Positions 54,137 to 62,803 are shown, counted from the first letter of the stretch. The stretch: 64,000 nt of DNA from Apilactobacillus nanyangensis (GCF_016861915.1 NZ_BOLX01000009.1:1-64000), one strand, 5' to 3'. Notes: generated by a model from the letters alone, not told the origin. Translations and numbers: made by a program.

Positions 54137-54574
54137 ATGAAGAAATACAGTGAAGAAGAATTAAGAAGTAGATTAACTGACGAACAATACGAAGTTACTC
54201 AAAATGCCGGTACAGAAATGCCATTCTCAAACGAATATGATAATTTCTTTGAAGATGGTTTATACGTAGATATTGTATCAGGTGAACCTTTATTCACTTC
54301 AAAAGATAAATACAACTCTGGATGTGGTTGGCCAGCATTTACTAAGCCAATTGAACAAAGCAGCATTAAGAGTAATTTAGATACCTCACATGGTATGGTA
54401 AGAAACGAAGTAAGAAGTAGCGAGGCTAACTCACACTTAGGTCACGTCTTTCCAGATGGTCCTAAAGATAAAGGTGGATTGAGATACTGCATTAACTCAG
54501 CATCATTAAGATTCATCCCAGTTAATAAGTTAGAAGAAGAAGGCTACGGCCAATACGCTGCAGAATTTAAATAG
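54137..54574 (+). CDS. msrB: Peptide-methionine (R)-S-oxide reductase
   Basis: Repairs the R form of methionine sulfoxide. The catalytic Cys is in [12 protein letters not shown], and SGCGWPAF and GHVFPDGP are conserved. The usual zinc CxxC pairs are not seen. The open frame continues upstream, but the ATG at 54137 (MKKYSEEEL) behind AAAAGGAG gives the normal length of 145 aa. msrA follows after 17 nt in the same operon. Confidence 0.94.
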   Translation: MKKYSEEELRSRLTDEQYEVTQNAGTEMPFSNEYDNFFEDGLYVDIVSGEPLFTSKDKYNSGCGWPAFTKPIEQSSIKSNLDTSHGMVRNEVRSSEANSHLGHVFPDGPKDKGGLRYCINSASLRFIPVNKLEEEGYGQYAAEFK

Positions 54575-54591
54575 GAAGGGAGATTTGTTTT

Positions 54592-55113
54592 ATGAGTAAA
54601 GATACAGCTATTTTCGCAGGAGGATGTTTCTGGTGCATGGTTGAACCATTCGACCAACAACCAGGAATTGAAAGTGTTATCTCAGGTTACACTGGAGGAC
54701 ACGTTGCAAATCCAACATACGAACAAGTATGTAGCCATACAACAGGTCATACTGAAGCCGTTGAAATTACATTTGATCCTGAAGTAATTTCATACAAGGA
54801 ATTAGTCGAAATTTACTGGAGACAAACAGATCCAACTGACGCTTCTGGTCAATTCCAAGACAGAGGTGACAGTTACCGTCCTGTTATCTTCGTTAACAGC
54901 GAAGAACAAAGAAAAGTTGCTGAAGAATCAAAGAAGCAATTAGCTGAAAGTGGCATGTTTGATGAACCAATCGTTACATCAATCGAAGATGCTAAACCAT
55001 TCTATCCAGCTGAAGACTATCACCAAGATTTCTACAAGAAGAACCCATTAAGAGCTCAAATTGAAGAATTAGGTGGCCGTCAACAATTCAAGGATACAAA
55101 GTGGGCTAAATAA
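54592..55113 (+). CDS. msrA: Peptide-methionine (S)-S-oxide reductase
   Basis: Repairs the S form of methionine sulfoxide in proteins. The active-site motif is GGCFWC (about 10-15). Conserved GYTGG, TGHTEAV and [13 protein letters not shown] follow. At 173 aa it is full length. The second gene of msrBA, closed by a strong terminator. The pair covers both stereoisomers. Confidence 0.97.
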   Translation: MSKDTAIFAGGCFWCMVEPFDQQPGIESVISGYTGGHVANPTYEQVCSHTTGHTEAVEITFDPEVISYKELVEIYWRQTDPTDASGQFQDRGDSYRPVIFVNSEEQRKVAEESKKQLAESGMFDEPIVTSIEDAKPFYPAEDYHQDFYKKNPLRAQIEELGGRQQFKDTKWAK

Positions 55114-55117
55114 TAAT

Positions 55118-55151
55118 AAAAAGGTTCCTAGCTTATGCTAGGAACCTTTTT
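55118..55151. terminator. Bidirectional terminator, msrA / nuclease gene
   Basis: AAAAAGGTTCCTAGC TTAT GCTAGGAACCTTTTT; a 15-bp perfect stem between convergent genes. Confidence 0.95.
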
Positions 55152-55153
55152 AT

Positions 55154-56128
55154 TTAATACTTATGTCTGTAATAGTGTCGACGTGAATGATATTGTCGAT
55201 GTTCAGTTTCTTTTTTGTATTCTTTACGGTACTTTCTTTCGTAGTGTTTTTTAATTTCGTGGTGAACGACACCCGCAACAACAGCATCTCTTACATAGTG
55301 GTGTTTTCTATAAGAATTACTATGATTATTGAAAGATGGCGCATTTTCAGGCGTAGGAACTTTAATATCATTATTTATCTTTGATCTACCGGTTGCATAA
55401 TCGAATTCTACACCAGGTTGAACGTTGGAGATGTAAACATTAAAGTTTAGCGTTCCATCTGTTGAAATGGCTTGCATATGAACACCACGAGCCATTAGTT
55501 CATTTCCTCTAAAAATAGGTGTAACTTGGAATATAACCTTTTTATCTTTTCTAAGGGCTTCTCTTACTTGTGATTCATAAATTGTTTGCAATTTTTGATT
55601 ACTAAAAGCAGTTTGGGTAAAAAGATTTTTCAAATTGTTTTGATCCCCAGATTGTACTGATGGTTCGTATTTACCATTTACACTGATTCCCTTAGATAAA
55701 CTGTAGGCAATTTCATGACCACGATTGATAATAGCATCATTGTTAACGAACTTTTGGTGCCATCCAGTTGGTTGAACCACTTGTCTTGTTCTTAGGCTGT
55801 CGTTGGCAATATTACGCTTTTCTAGGTATGCAGTATTACCTTCAGATGTTCTATTCAAAGAATCTAGATTGGTGTATTCTACGTGATTATATTTCCAATC
55901 AGACGTTTTTAGGTTAGACGCATCATTATTCACTGTCATGATTGCTGACGTATTATTTTGATAGTTAAGTGATGCTAAATCACTTGTATTAGTATTGGGC
56001 AAATCTTTGGTGACATCTGATGACTTGCTGCTCTTGGTGGCAGTGTTTTCGTTACTATTATTTGCACAGCCACTTAGGACTAATGAAAGTCCAATAGTAA
56101 GCGTGGCCATTAGTTTAGTATATTTCAA
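55154..56128 (-). CDS. DNA/RNA non-specific endonuclease, lipoprotein (EndA-like)
   Basis: A 324-aa surface nuclease. The signal peptide ends in the lipobox LSGC (Cys21), followed by a Ser/Asn/Thr linker. The nuclease core (about 95-245) has NRGHEIAYSL with general-base His138, and NLFTQTAFSNQ, the metal-binding Asn region of the beta-beta-alpha-Me family. EndA proteins usually have DRGH; here the Asp is Asn. The last 45 residues are rich in His, Arg, Lys and Tyr, which may bind DNA or the wall. A role in nutrient recovery or DNA breakdown is inferred. Confidence 0.82.
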   Translation of the reverse strand: MKYTKLMATLTIGLSLVLSGCANNSNENTATKSSKSSDVTKDLPNTNTSDLASLNYQNNTSAIMTVNNDASNLKTSDWKYNHVEYTNLDSLNRTSEGNTAYLEKRNIANDSLRTRQVVQPTGWHQKFVNNDAIINRGHEIAYSLSKGISVNGKYEPSVQSGDQNNLKNLFTQTAFSNQKLQTIYESQVREALRKDKKVIFQVTPIFRGNELMARGVHMQAISTDGTLNFNVYISNVQPGVEFDYATGRSKINNDIKVPTPENAPSFNNHSNSYRKHHYVRDAVVAGVVHHEIKKHYERKYRKEYKKETEHRQYHSRRHYYRHKY

Positions 56129-56201
56129 TTAAAAATCCTCCTAATAAGACTATGTATGATAAAATAGTTGTCTAATGTTAAATACGTAAGGAATGTTATT
56201 T

Positions 56202-56747
56202 TTGGCGCTAAGAAGAACGCATATTGCTTCAGCAGAGGTAATAATGATGGGTTATGCTATTTCGACTAACCAACCATTACCAATTATCATAACTGAAACA
56301 ATTGGTGTATGGATTGGTAGTCAACTTCCTGATATTGATCAAAGACAAACTAGAATAAATAAGAAAACCGGTATAGAAACTTCCATGTTCACCTTATGGG
56401 GCCATAGAACCTGGTCACACAGTATTTGGATACCAGCTTTACTATTTATTTTAGCACGCTACAGCTCTAATAGCCCAATGCTAAATGGAATAAGTGTATA
56501 TGGATATAAAGTGATGGGATACTTTTACTTTACGTTAGCTTTGGGATACTTCTTGCATGAACTGTTAGATGCGTTTTCGGTTGAAGGAATTAGGTGGCTA
56601 TATCCATTAGGAGATCGTAAAATTATACGTAAGAAGGGCATATTTAGATATAAGGTTCATAGTATGAAAGAAATCATGATCAGATATGTTTCTATTATCT
56701 TTATAGTTTTTGAATTGATTTTCTATTTATATAAAACCTTAAAATAA
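56202..56747 (+). CDS. YdjM/DUF457-type membrane metal-dependent hydrolase
   Basis: A membrane protein of 181 aa with the signature RTHIASAEVIM near the N-terminus, GSQLPDIDQ and WGHRTWSHS, in which His and Asp residues would bind metal. Several hydrophobic segments follow. I choose UUG at 56202 because AAGGA lies 9 nt upstream; ATG at 56193 sits almost on the binding site. The substrate is unknown. The family includes E. coli YdjM. Confidence 0.78.
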   Translation: MALRRTHIASAEVIMMGYAISTNQPLPIIITETIGVWIGSQLPDIDQRQTRINKKTGIETSMFTLWGHRTWSHSIWIPALLFILARYSSNSPMLNGISVYGYKVMGYFYFTLALGYFLHELLDAFSVEGIRWLYPLGDRKIIRKKGIFRYKVHSMKEIMIRYVSIIFIVFELIFYLYKTLK

Positions 56748-56776
56748 AAAGGGGTGCATCAAAAATGCATCCCTTT
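56748..56776. terminator. Bidirectional terminator, ydjM-like / rqcH
   Basis: AAAGGGGTGCAT CAAAA ATGCATCCCTTT, 12 bp with one G-T pair, flanked by A and T runs; it overlaps the end of rqcH. Confidence 0.9.
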
Positions 56777-58487
56777 ATTTATTTTCTCTTAATCTATCGA
56801 CGAATTCTTTACTTGGTGTTACAAAAATTGTCTTTTGACCTTCATAAATAACAAATCCAGGTTTAGAACCATTTGGTTTTCTGATTTTTTTAACTTGAAC
56901 ATAGTCAACAGGAACAGTTGCTGAATCTCTTGCTTTAGAGAAGTAGGCGGCAAGCATGGCTGCATCTTCAATAGTTTCATCATCTGGATTGAAGTCCTTG
57001 ATGATAACGTGAGAACCGTGAATTTTTTGGGTATGCAACCAAGTATCTCTCTTATCAGCATCTTTCATTGTTAACTTATCGTTTTGAAGGTTATTTTTAC
57101 CCACAAGAATGTGAATGCCTTTATCAGTAATGAATTCTTCAGGCTTACTAATCTTTGTATTCTTATTTTTATTCTTTGTATTACGGTTGTTATGATGCTT
57201 TAAATAGCCTTCGTTTTTTAGTTCAACTTTGATGTCTTCTAAATCGGATGGGTTAGCAATCTCAATTTGTGAAAGGATGTTTTCAAAGTAGTCAATTTCG
57301 TCATTGGTCTTCTTTAATTGTTCAGTAACAAATGAAACAGCATTCTTCTCCTTTTGATAACGTTTAAAGTACTTTTGCGCGTTTTCTGAAGGAGTTAATT
57401 GATTAGAAATACTGATGTCGATTTCTTTTCCATCATCATAGAAGTTAGGAAGGGAAATCTTAGTCATTCCTTTTTGAATCTTGTATAGGTATGTGGTTAA
57501 GATTTCACCTTTAATACGGTATTCATCGGCATACCTAGTATTATCCAATGTCTTTTCAAGTTTCTTTTTCTTGTTTTTATTCTTCTTTAATTCACTTCTA
57601 GCAACTTTTATTAATTGTCCACCTTGTTCGCGAACGCGGTCTAATCGAGCTTTTGTTTCATAGAAGTTATCTAGTAATTCGCTTAATGTATCATATTGAA
57701 TGTTGTTATCTTCAAATGGATAGACGTTAAAACTATTACTCTTACCATGTTCAATCATGGTTGGTATAGGATTGTTAAAATGATCGAAGAACTTATCAAA
57801 CTTATCTTTGACAGCACCATCTTGATGCATTGCTTGAGCAAGATATAATGATGTGTCTTTACCTAGTCCTTGAATTCTCTTACGTAGTTCGGAAGATAGA
57901 ACCTCTTGGTTAGGAAATTCTTTAGTTAGTTCTTCAATTTTTTGATAGTCAACGTTTTCAGCAAATGGGTTTACCATGTCTTGGTTTGGAGGGGTGATGT
58001 ATGTATCACCAGGTAAGATAGTTCTGTACCTATTCTTATCTGCACCAATTCGCTTGATTGCATCGATGATTCGCATATCATCTTGTGTGTCTACTAAAAT
58101 GATATTACTGTGTCTAGCCATGATTTCTACGACTAAACGCATCTCTTTTAAATCACCAATTTCGTTTCTGGTTGTGAAATGAAAAATCATTACACGGTCA
58201 TTATCTATTTGTGATACTTTCTTTAAAACTGATCCACTAAGATGTTTTCTTAATGTCATTGTGAAAGTTGTTGGTGTGTGTGGGTTAACGTATGGAATTC
58301 TTGAAACTTGCACACGTGCATAGTTGGGGTTGGCTGAAATTAAAATAGGATAGTTTTCATGGTTTGAACGAACGGTTAACACAATTTCGTTATCATATGG
58401 TTGATTGATTTTGGATACTCGACCACCTGAAACTAATCGATTTAATTCACCAGTCATTGCATGAGTAAATGATCCATCAAATGACAT
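56775..58487 (-). CDS. rqcH: Ribosome quality control protein RqcH (NFACT/FbpA family)
   Basis: Binds stalled 50S subunits and directs C-terminal alanine tailing. The NFACT-N domain starts MSFDGSFTHAM and has MARHSNIILVD. A helix-hairpin-helix and a coiled coil (about 290-420) follow. The C-terminal NFACT-R domain (about 445-560) has WLHTQKIHGSHVII. At 570 aa it matches B. subtilis RqcH. Older annotations call it fibronectin-binding protein. It is divergent from the degV gene. Confidence 0.93.
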   Translation of the reverse strand: MSFDGSFTHAMTGELNRLVSGGRVSKINQPYDNEIVLTVRSNHENYPILISANPNYARVQVSRIPYVNPHTPTTFTMTLRKHLSGSVLKKVSQIDNDRVMIFHFTTRNEIGDLKEMRLVVEIMARHSNIILVDTQDDMRIIDAIKRIGADKNRYRTILPGDTYITPPNQDMVNPFAENVDYQKIEELTKEFPNQEVLSSELRKRIQGLGKDTSLYLAQAMHQDGAVKDKFDKFFDHFNNPIPTMIEHGKSNSFNVYPFEDNNIQYDTLSELLDNFYETKARLDRVREQGGQLIKVARSELKKNKNKKKKLEKTLDNTRYADEYRIKGEILTTYLYKIQKGMTKISLPNFYDDGKEIDISISNQLTPSENAQKYFKRYQKEKNAVSFVTEQLKKTNDEIDYFENILSQIEIANPSDLEDIKVELKNEGYLKHHNNRNTKNKNKNTKISKPEEFITDKGIHILVGKNNLQNDKLTMKDADKRDTWLHTQKIHGSHVIIKDFNPDDETIEDAAMLAAYFSKARDSATVPVDYVQVKKIRKPNGSKPGFVIYEGQKTIFVTPSKEFVDRLRENK

Positions 58488-58645
58488 TATCTCATCTCTC
58501 TTTCGTACAAAGTATTACATTCTAGTATAACTGATATGCAAGCAAATTAGCAAAAATAACAGAGTTCTCATGATATAAATATGTTTTAATGTTATAATTT
58601 TATTTATAAATAATCGTATGTATTATGTAAAAAGGATGAAAGATA

Positions 58646-59515
58646 ATGAAAATTGCAATCGTAACAGATAGTACTTCTTATTTATCAAAAGAAGAACAAG
58701 AAAAATATGGAATTCATATTGTTCATATGCCTGTAATGATTGATGGTAAAAGCTATGAAGAAGGCAGCAACATCTCAACAGATGAATTCTATGAAAAACT
58801 AAAAAACTCACAATCATTTCCAAGTACATCTCAACCACCAATGGGTGAGTTGATTAACTTGTATGATTCATTGGCAGATGAAGGTTACGACACTGTAATC
58901 AGTATTCATTTAGCAAGTACCATTTCTGGTTTTTACAATTCATTGTCAGCACTTGCACCAACCATTGAAAATATTAAGGTAATTCCTTATAACTCCAAAA
59001 TTACTGTAAAATTAATGGGTAACTTGGCAATCGAAGCTGCAAAGAAGGTACAATCGGGGGCTAGCGTCGATGAAATCATTGAACATTTAGATCACGTTAG
59101 AGAAACAATTGATGAAGTATTTGTCGTTGATGACCTACAAAACCTTGTAAGAGGTGGAAGACTATCAAACGCTTCAGCTTTTCTAGGAAGTTTACTTAAG
59201 ATTAAGCCACTACTAACTTTCGATAAGAAGAGTAACGAAATTGTGGCTTTTGAAAAAGTAAGATCTCGCAAGAAGGCACTTAAACGTACTGAAGAAATCT
59301 TCAAGGAAGCTGCATCTAAGGTTGACTATCCATTAAAAGCAATCGTGATTAATGGTAATGATCCAGAAGCAGGACATGAATGGAAAGAAAACATTCAACA
59401 ATTATATCCAGACATGAATATTGAAGAAAGTTACTTTGGACCAGTTATTGGAACTCATCTAGGTAACAAGTCTCTTGCTTTAGCTTGGATGATTGATACA
59501 GATAAAAAGGACTAG
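58646..59515 (+). CDS. DegV family fatty-acid-binding protein (FakB-like)
   Basis: A 289-aa protein with the DegV fold: N-terminal IAIVTDSTSYLS, SQPPMGEL and the fatty-acid-pocket motif region IHLASTISGFYNS, later NLVRGGRLS. FakB-type members present fatty acids to the FakA kinase. No fakA is in this window. The site is AAAGGATG. Its last codons form the left arm of its terminator. Confidence 0.9.
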   Translation: MKIAIVTDSTSYLSKEEQEKYGIHIVHMPVMIDGKSYEEGSNISTDEFYEKLKNSQSFPSTSQPPMGELINLYDSLADEGYDTVISIHLASTISGFYNSLSALAPTIENIKVIPYNSKITVKLMGNLAIEAAKKVQSGASVDEIIEHLDHVRETIDEVFVVDDLQNLVRGGRLSNASAFLGSLLKIKPLLTFDKKSNEIVAFEKVRSRKKALKRTEEIFKEAASKVDYPLKAIVINGNDPEAGHEWKENIQQLYPDMNIEESYFGPVIGTHLGNKSLALAWMIDTDKKD

Positions 59516-59534
59516 TTTTTGCTAGTTCTTTTTT
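59505..59534 (+). terminator. Terminator overlapping the end of the degV gene
   Basis: AAAAGGACTAG (59505-59515, including the stop codon) with CTAGTTCTTTT, one G-T pair, then Ts. Confidence 0.88.
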
Positions 59535-59623
59535 ATTATTAAAAAACAATTAGAAAATCCATTGCATTTTCTAATAATTAGTTCTATACTCATAACAACT
59601 TATAAAGATATGAGGTGTTGTTT

Positions 59624-60580
59624 ATGAAATACGGAATTATTGGAGCAGGAGCAATGGGATACAGATATGGTGTTTTGTTGCAAGAAAATGCTGGTGTGGA
59701 AGTAGATTTCATCGAAACCTGGGAGCCTAACATTGAAAAGGTAAAGGAACAAGGTGGGGTATACGTTTCACGTGACCATGAAAATAAACACTTAGTACCG
59801 ATTAATATCTTTTATCCTGAAGATTATAAAGGTCATCCGGATGTTTGGATTATCTTCAAGAAGCAAATGCAATTGGAAGAAGAGCTCAAACGCGATAGCG
59901 CAGCTGGCATCTTCCATGACGATCAATATGCCTTTTCAGCAATGAATGGAATGGGTCATTTTGATAAGATTGAAAAGTATTTTGAAAAAGATAAAATCGT
60001 TTGTGGTACCGCTATGATCGCTACAGTTCTTAACGGACCTGGCGATGTTGACTTTATGGGACCAGTAAACGGAGAAGCAATGCATTTAGCACCATATAAT
60101 GATAAAGAACCTGATGAAACAGTAAGGGCTCTATACAATGACTTGAAAGAAGCGAAATTAGGACCAATTATGGCAGATAATTGGATTAACATGTGTATGA
60201 CAAAGGTCGTATTTAACGCTGTTGTTAATACTCTATGTACTATGTTTGAAGTTCAAATGGGTCAATTCATTCAATATCCAAAGGCTCCAGAAATGGCTAG
60301 ACAATTATTTAATGAATCATTTGATGCATGTGAAAGAGCCGGTATCTACATGGATGAAACTCGTGATGAACAAGTACAATCAGTGATTGATACAAGTCAT
60401 ACTCTAAAATATCACTATCCTTCAATGTATCAAGACTTCTCAAAAGGTAGGGAAACAGAAGTAGATTACATTAATGGATATATTGCAAAATTAGGTAGAG
60501 AAAACGACTACGTTTGTCGAACTCATGAATTTGTTGTAAATCAAGTTCACCTAGTTGAACAAATGAGACAATTCAAATAA
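59624..60580 (+). CDS. panE: 2-dehydropantoate 2-reductase (ketopantoate reductase)
   Basis: An NADPH-dependent reductase with a Rossmann start MKYGIIGAGAMGYRYG and the C-terminal ketopantoate domain (NWINMCMTKVVFNAVVNTL). It would make pantoate for CoA, but lactobacillus members may also reduce other 2-keto acids. I use the ATG at 59624 behind GAGGTG; upstream GTG and TTG codons lie in that site. Length is 318 aa. No other panthothenate genes are nearby. Confidence 0.87.
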   Translation: MKYGIIGAGAMGYRYGVLLQENAGVEVDFIETWEPNIEKVKEQGGVYVSRDHENKHLVPINIFYPEDYKGHPDVWIIFKKQMQLEEELKRDSAAGIFHDDQYAFSAMNGMGHFDKIEKYFEKDKIVCGTAMIATVLNGPGDVDFMGPVNGEAMHLAPYNDKEPDETVRALYNDLKEAKLGPIMADNWINMCMTKVVFNAVVNTLCTMFEVQMGQFIQYPKAPEMARQLFNESFDACERAGIYMDETRDEQVQSVIDTSHTLKYHYPSMYQDFSKGRETEVDYINGYIAKLGRENDYVCRTHEFVVNQVHLVEQMRQFK

Positions 60581-60597
60581 TTAGACTCCGAATATAA

Positions 60598-60626
60598 TTG
60601 TTTTATAATTATAAAAATGATAGTAT
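60598..60626 (+). promoter_or_regulatory. Promoter of the folT leader
   Basis: TTGTTT (60598-60603), 17-nt spacer, TAGTAT (60621-60626), about 20 nt before the riboswitch. Confidence 0.6.
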
Positions 60627-60644
60627 TAAGCTGCAACAAAAAAT

Positions 60645-60735
60645 TTGGGAGTAGGTAGTTATGCGTAAAGTGCAGACGGAACGGAATGTGAACGTCTGAC
60701 GAAAACTTAGGTTGCGATGTAACTGCCGCATTCGC
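60645..60735 (+). promoter_or_regulatory. THF (tetrahydrofolate) riboswitch
   Basis: Conserved THF-aptamer blocks appear in order: GGGAGTAGG, GCGTAAAGTG, CGGAATGTG, ACGAAAAC, GGTTGCGATG and CTGCCGC. P2 pairs GGTAGTT (60654-60660) with AACTGCC (60721-60727). Downstream, GTGG (60775-60778) can pair with CCAC (60785-60788), while CTCC (60783-60786) can instead pair with GGAG of the ribosome binding site (60791-60794). This suggests translational control of folT. Confidence 0.9.
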
Positions 60736-60804
60736 CACAACTTTTTTATAATATCAACTTTTTATAATTATATGAGTGGCAGCTCCACTAGGAGATGTCT
60801 TTTG

Positions 60805-61350
60805 ATGAATGTTTCAACTTTATTCAGGGTTCCACGTATTAACGTAAGGGACGCCGCTACTATTGCTATTTTAATGGCAATGACTTATGTTTTAGGAAGA
60901 GTCGGTATACATACACCAATCGTTGTATTTACTTTCTCATTTTTAGCTACTGCTGTATTGGCTTCAATGTACGGACCAATCGTAGCAGGAATCGTAGGTG
61001 GGGTATATGACGTATTCGTTACAATCCTAAGCGGTCAAATGTATTTGCCTGGATTTACTGTGTCAGCAGTTCTATCAGCTTTCATTTTTGGTCTATTCTT
61101 ATACAAAAATGAAAAGTTCAGTCCATGGAAAGCTATTTTAGCTCAATTGGTCATCACATTATTAGTAAATACTTTCTTGAATACTCTATGGTTATCAATG
61201 TCAACATTGACAGCAGGATACAGTTTCAAAGTATTCCTAATGACTAGATTGATCAAACAACTTATTACAACACCAATCCAAATGGTGCTACTAGTAGTTG
61301 TGCTAGGTAATCCAATTATGCAAAAGTTGATAAAATCTCGTTGGAAATAA
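60805..61350 (+). CDS. folT: ECF transporter S component, folate-specific (FolT)
   Basis: The substrate-binding membrane subunit for folate uptake, working with shared EcfA1/A2/T subunits coded elsewhere. It has a short N-terminal amphipathic stretch (NVSTLFRVPRINVRD) and six hydrophobic segments; MTYVLGRVGIHTP and TRLIKQLITTPIQ resemble conserved S-component regions. I take the ATG at 60805 behind AGGAG. An earlier open frame overlaps the riboswitch and is not coding. Length is 181 aa. The riboswitch supports the folate assignment. Confidence 0.92.
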   Translation: MNVSTLFRVPRINVRDAATIAILMAMTYVLGRVGIHTPIVVFTFSFLATAVLASMYGPIVAGIVGGVYDVFVTILSGQMYLPGFTVSAVLSAFIFGLFLYKNEKFSPWKAILAQLVITLLVNTFLNTLWLSMSTLTAGYSFKVFLMTRLIKQLITTPIQMVLLVVVLGNPIMQKLIKSRWK

Positions 61351-61370
61351 TTTAGATTTGGAGTGTAATT

Positions 61371-61841
61371 ATGAGTACAATTTATGATTACCAGTTAACT
61401 GAAATGAATGGTCAATCAATTAATTTCAGTGATTTAAAGGGTAAAGTTATCTTAATTGTTAATACAGCTAGCAAGTGTGGACTTGCTGGACAATTGAAAG
61501 ATTTACAATACTTATATGATAAGTACAAAGATCAAGGTCTTGTCTTAGTTGGAGTACCATCTAATCAATTTCATATGGAATTGAAGAATGATGAAAAAAC
61601 CAGCGAATACTGTCAATTACATTATGGGGTTACATTCCCAATGGCTAAACAAGCAAAGGTAAATGGCAAAGATGAATTACCATTATTTACATACTTGAAG
61701 TCAGCATCTGGTAAAGGTCGTATTAAATTTAATTACACAAAATTCTTAATTAATAAAAATGGTGAGTTTGTTAAACGTTATTCACCATTAAAGAATCCAC
61801 GTAAGTTTGAACAAGATATTATCAATGAATTAGATCAATAA
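61371..61841 (+). CDS. Glutathione peroxidase-family thiol peroxidase
   Basis: A 156-aa thioredoxin-fold peroxidase. Peroxidatic Cys36 is in NTASKCGLAGQ, and Gln66 in GVPSNQF. The catalytic Trp of the family motif WNFTKF is Phe here (FNYTKF, 120-125), and the Cys of the usual PCNQF is Ser; Cys81 could serve as the resolving residue. It is probably thioredoxin-dependent. It follows folT after 20 nt and may be co-transcribed. Confidence 0.88.
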   Translation: MSTIYDYQLTEMNGQSINFSDLKGKVILIVNTASKCGLAGQLKDLQYLYDKYKDQGLVLVGVPSNQFHMELKNDEKTSEYCQLHYGVTFPMAKQAKVNGKDELPLFTYLKSASGKGRIKFNYTKFLINKNGEFVKRYSPLKNPRKFEQDIINELDQ

Positions 61842-61845
61842 ATTA

Positions 61846-61874
61846 AAGCATCCTAAAAACGGATGCTTTTTTTG
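61846..61874 (+). terminator. Terminator after gpx
   Basis: AAAGCATCC TAAAAAC GGATGCTTT, then Ts. Confidence 0.92.
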
Positions 61875-61940
61875 TGCGCTAAATTACATTATTGATTAAT
61901 GGGGAATACAGAGAACACTTCTCGATTTATTTGAAATTAT

Positions 61941-61972
61941 CTACTTTACATAATATATATTATGCGAAGTAG
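61941..61972. repeat. Inverted repeat in the gpx-GNAT gap
   Basis: CTACTTTACATAAT ATAT ATTATGCGAAGTAG, 14 positions with one mismatch and one G-T pair, no T-run. The rest of 61875-62098 is AT-rich with no ORF; TGGTATGAT (62058-62066) is a likely extended -10 for the next gene. Confidence 0.6.
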
Positions 61973-62098
61973 ACTCAAAAAGAAGAAGTAGCAATGATTT
62001 TCAATTTTTCGTTTATTTATAACTTAATTTGATTTATATACTTCCGTAATATATTTATGGTATGATTTTTATAAATTCTTTGGAGGTTTTATTTATAT

Positions 62099-62629
62099 AT
62101 GATTACCTTTAGCAATCTATCTGATAATAATGATTCAAGTTATTGGTTAGATCTTTATTCGGATTCGTTTCCAATTAATCAACGAATTGATTTCAATGAT
62201 TTAATCAATATTGCTAATTCTAATGACGCTGTTCAAATGCTGCTAATTCAGTTAAACGATCAAAATGTCGGCATTATTTATCTTGTTGATTTTAACGATC
62301 AAGCATTCATATTGTATCTTGCTATTGATTCTAATATGCGTGGTAACGGTTTAGGAAAATTAACTATAAACGCCTTGAAATCAAGGTTTAAAGATGGTTT
62401 TATTCTTGAATCTGAGTCAATTTTGGTAGATTCTTCTAATCTTAAACAACGAAATGCTAGATATCGTTTCTATACCAATAACGGAATGATTGATACTAAC
62501 TTAGCAAGCAAAGATTCTGATGATGAATTCCACCTACTTACTTCAAATAAGGTTGCTGGTATTGATTTATACAAGAAAGCTAACCAAATCCTTGGATTAG
62601 ACGTAGACGTAATTAAATACAATAAATAG
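62099..62629 (+). CDS. GNAT family N-acetyltransferase
   Basis: A 176-aa acetyltransferase-like protein. The acetyl-CoA motif A is recognised in IDSNMRGNGLGKLTINAL (R-G-N-G-L-G). The C-terminal part RYRFYTNNGM is typical of GNATs. The target is unknown. The site GGAGG lies 12 nt before the ATG. The region is less conserved than the core to its left, so it may be an accessory gene. Confidence 0.8.
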   Translation: MITFSNLSDNNDSSYWLDLYSDSFPINQRIDFNDLINIANSNDAVQMLLIQLNDQNVGIIYLVDFNDQAFILYLAIDSNMRGNGLGKLTINALKSRFKDGFILESESILVDSSNLKQRNARYRFYTNNGMIDTNLASKDSDDEFHLLTSNKVAGIDLYKKANQILGLDVDVIKYNK

Positions 62630-62639
62630 CAAAAAAACA

Positions 62640-62709
62640 GGACGCTCTCTGCTGCACGTTTAAATGTTTATATGTATAGTTATACATTTGCGTGCAGTGT
62701 GAGACGCCC
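62640..62709. repeat. Long imperfect hairpin
   Basis: GGACG-C-TCTC-TG-CTGCACG pairs with CGTGCAG-TGT-GAGA-CGCCC, and the interior has ATGTATA GT TATACAT. On the minus strand the hairpin is followed by TGTTTTTTTGC, terminator-like, but no minus-strand gene precedes it. It is more GC-rich than its surroundings. It may be a palindromic repeat element, a small RNA or the GNAT terminator. Confidence 0.65.
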
Positions 62710-62764
62710 TAAATACATAAGGAAATTTTGTTAAGACTAATAATGTCAGTTTTTAAGTTTCATG

Positions 62765-62773
62765 TGATAGAAT
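62765..62773 (+). promoter_or_regulatory. Promoter (extended -10) of the unknown membrane-anchored gene
   Basis: TGATAGAAT at 62765-62773, 30 nt before the ATG; no strong -35. Confidence 0.55.
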
Positions 62774-62803
62774 GCATTCATACTTAATTTAAGGAGAAGC
62801 AAA

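Noticed and set aside
56193-56201. ATG start of the YdjM-like gene
   Set aside because: It lies 0-1 nt from AAGGA; the TTG three codons later has proper spacing and matches the family start.
60712-60804. N-terminal extension of folT
   Set aside because: The open frame overlaps the THF riboswitch and has no ribosome site; the ATG at 60805 behind AGGAG fits FolT length.
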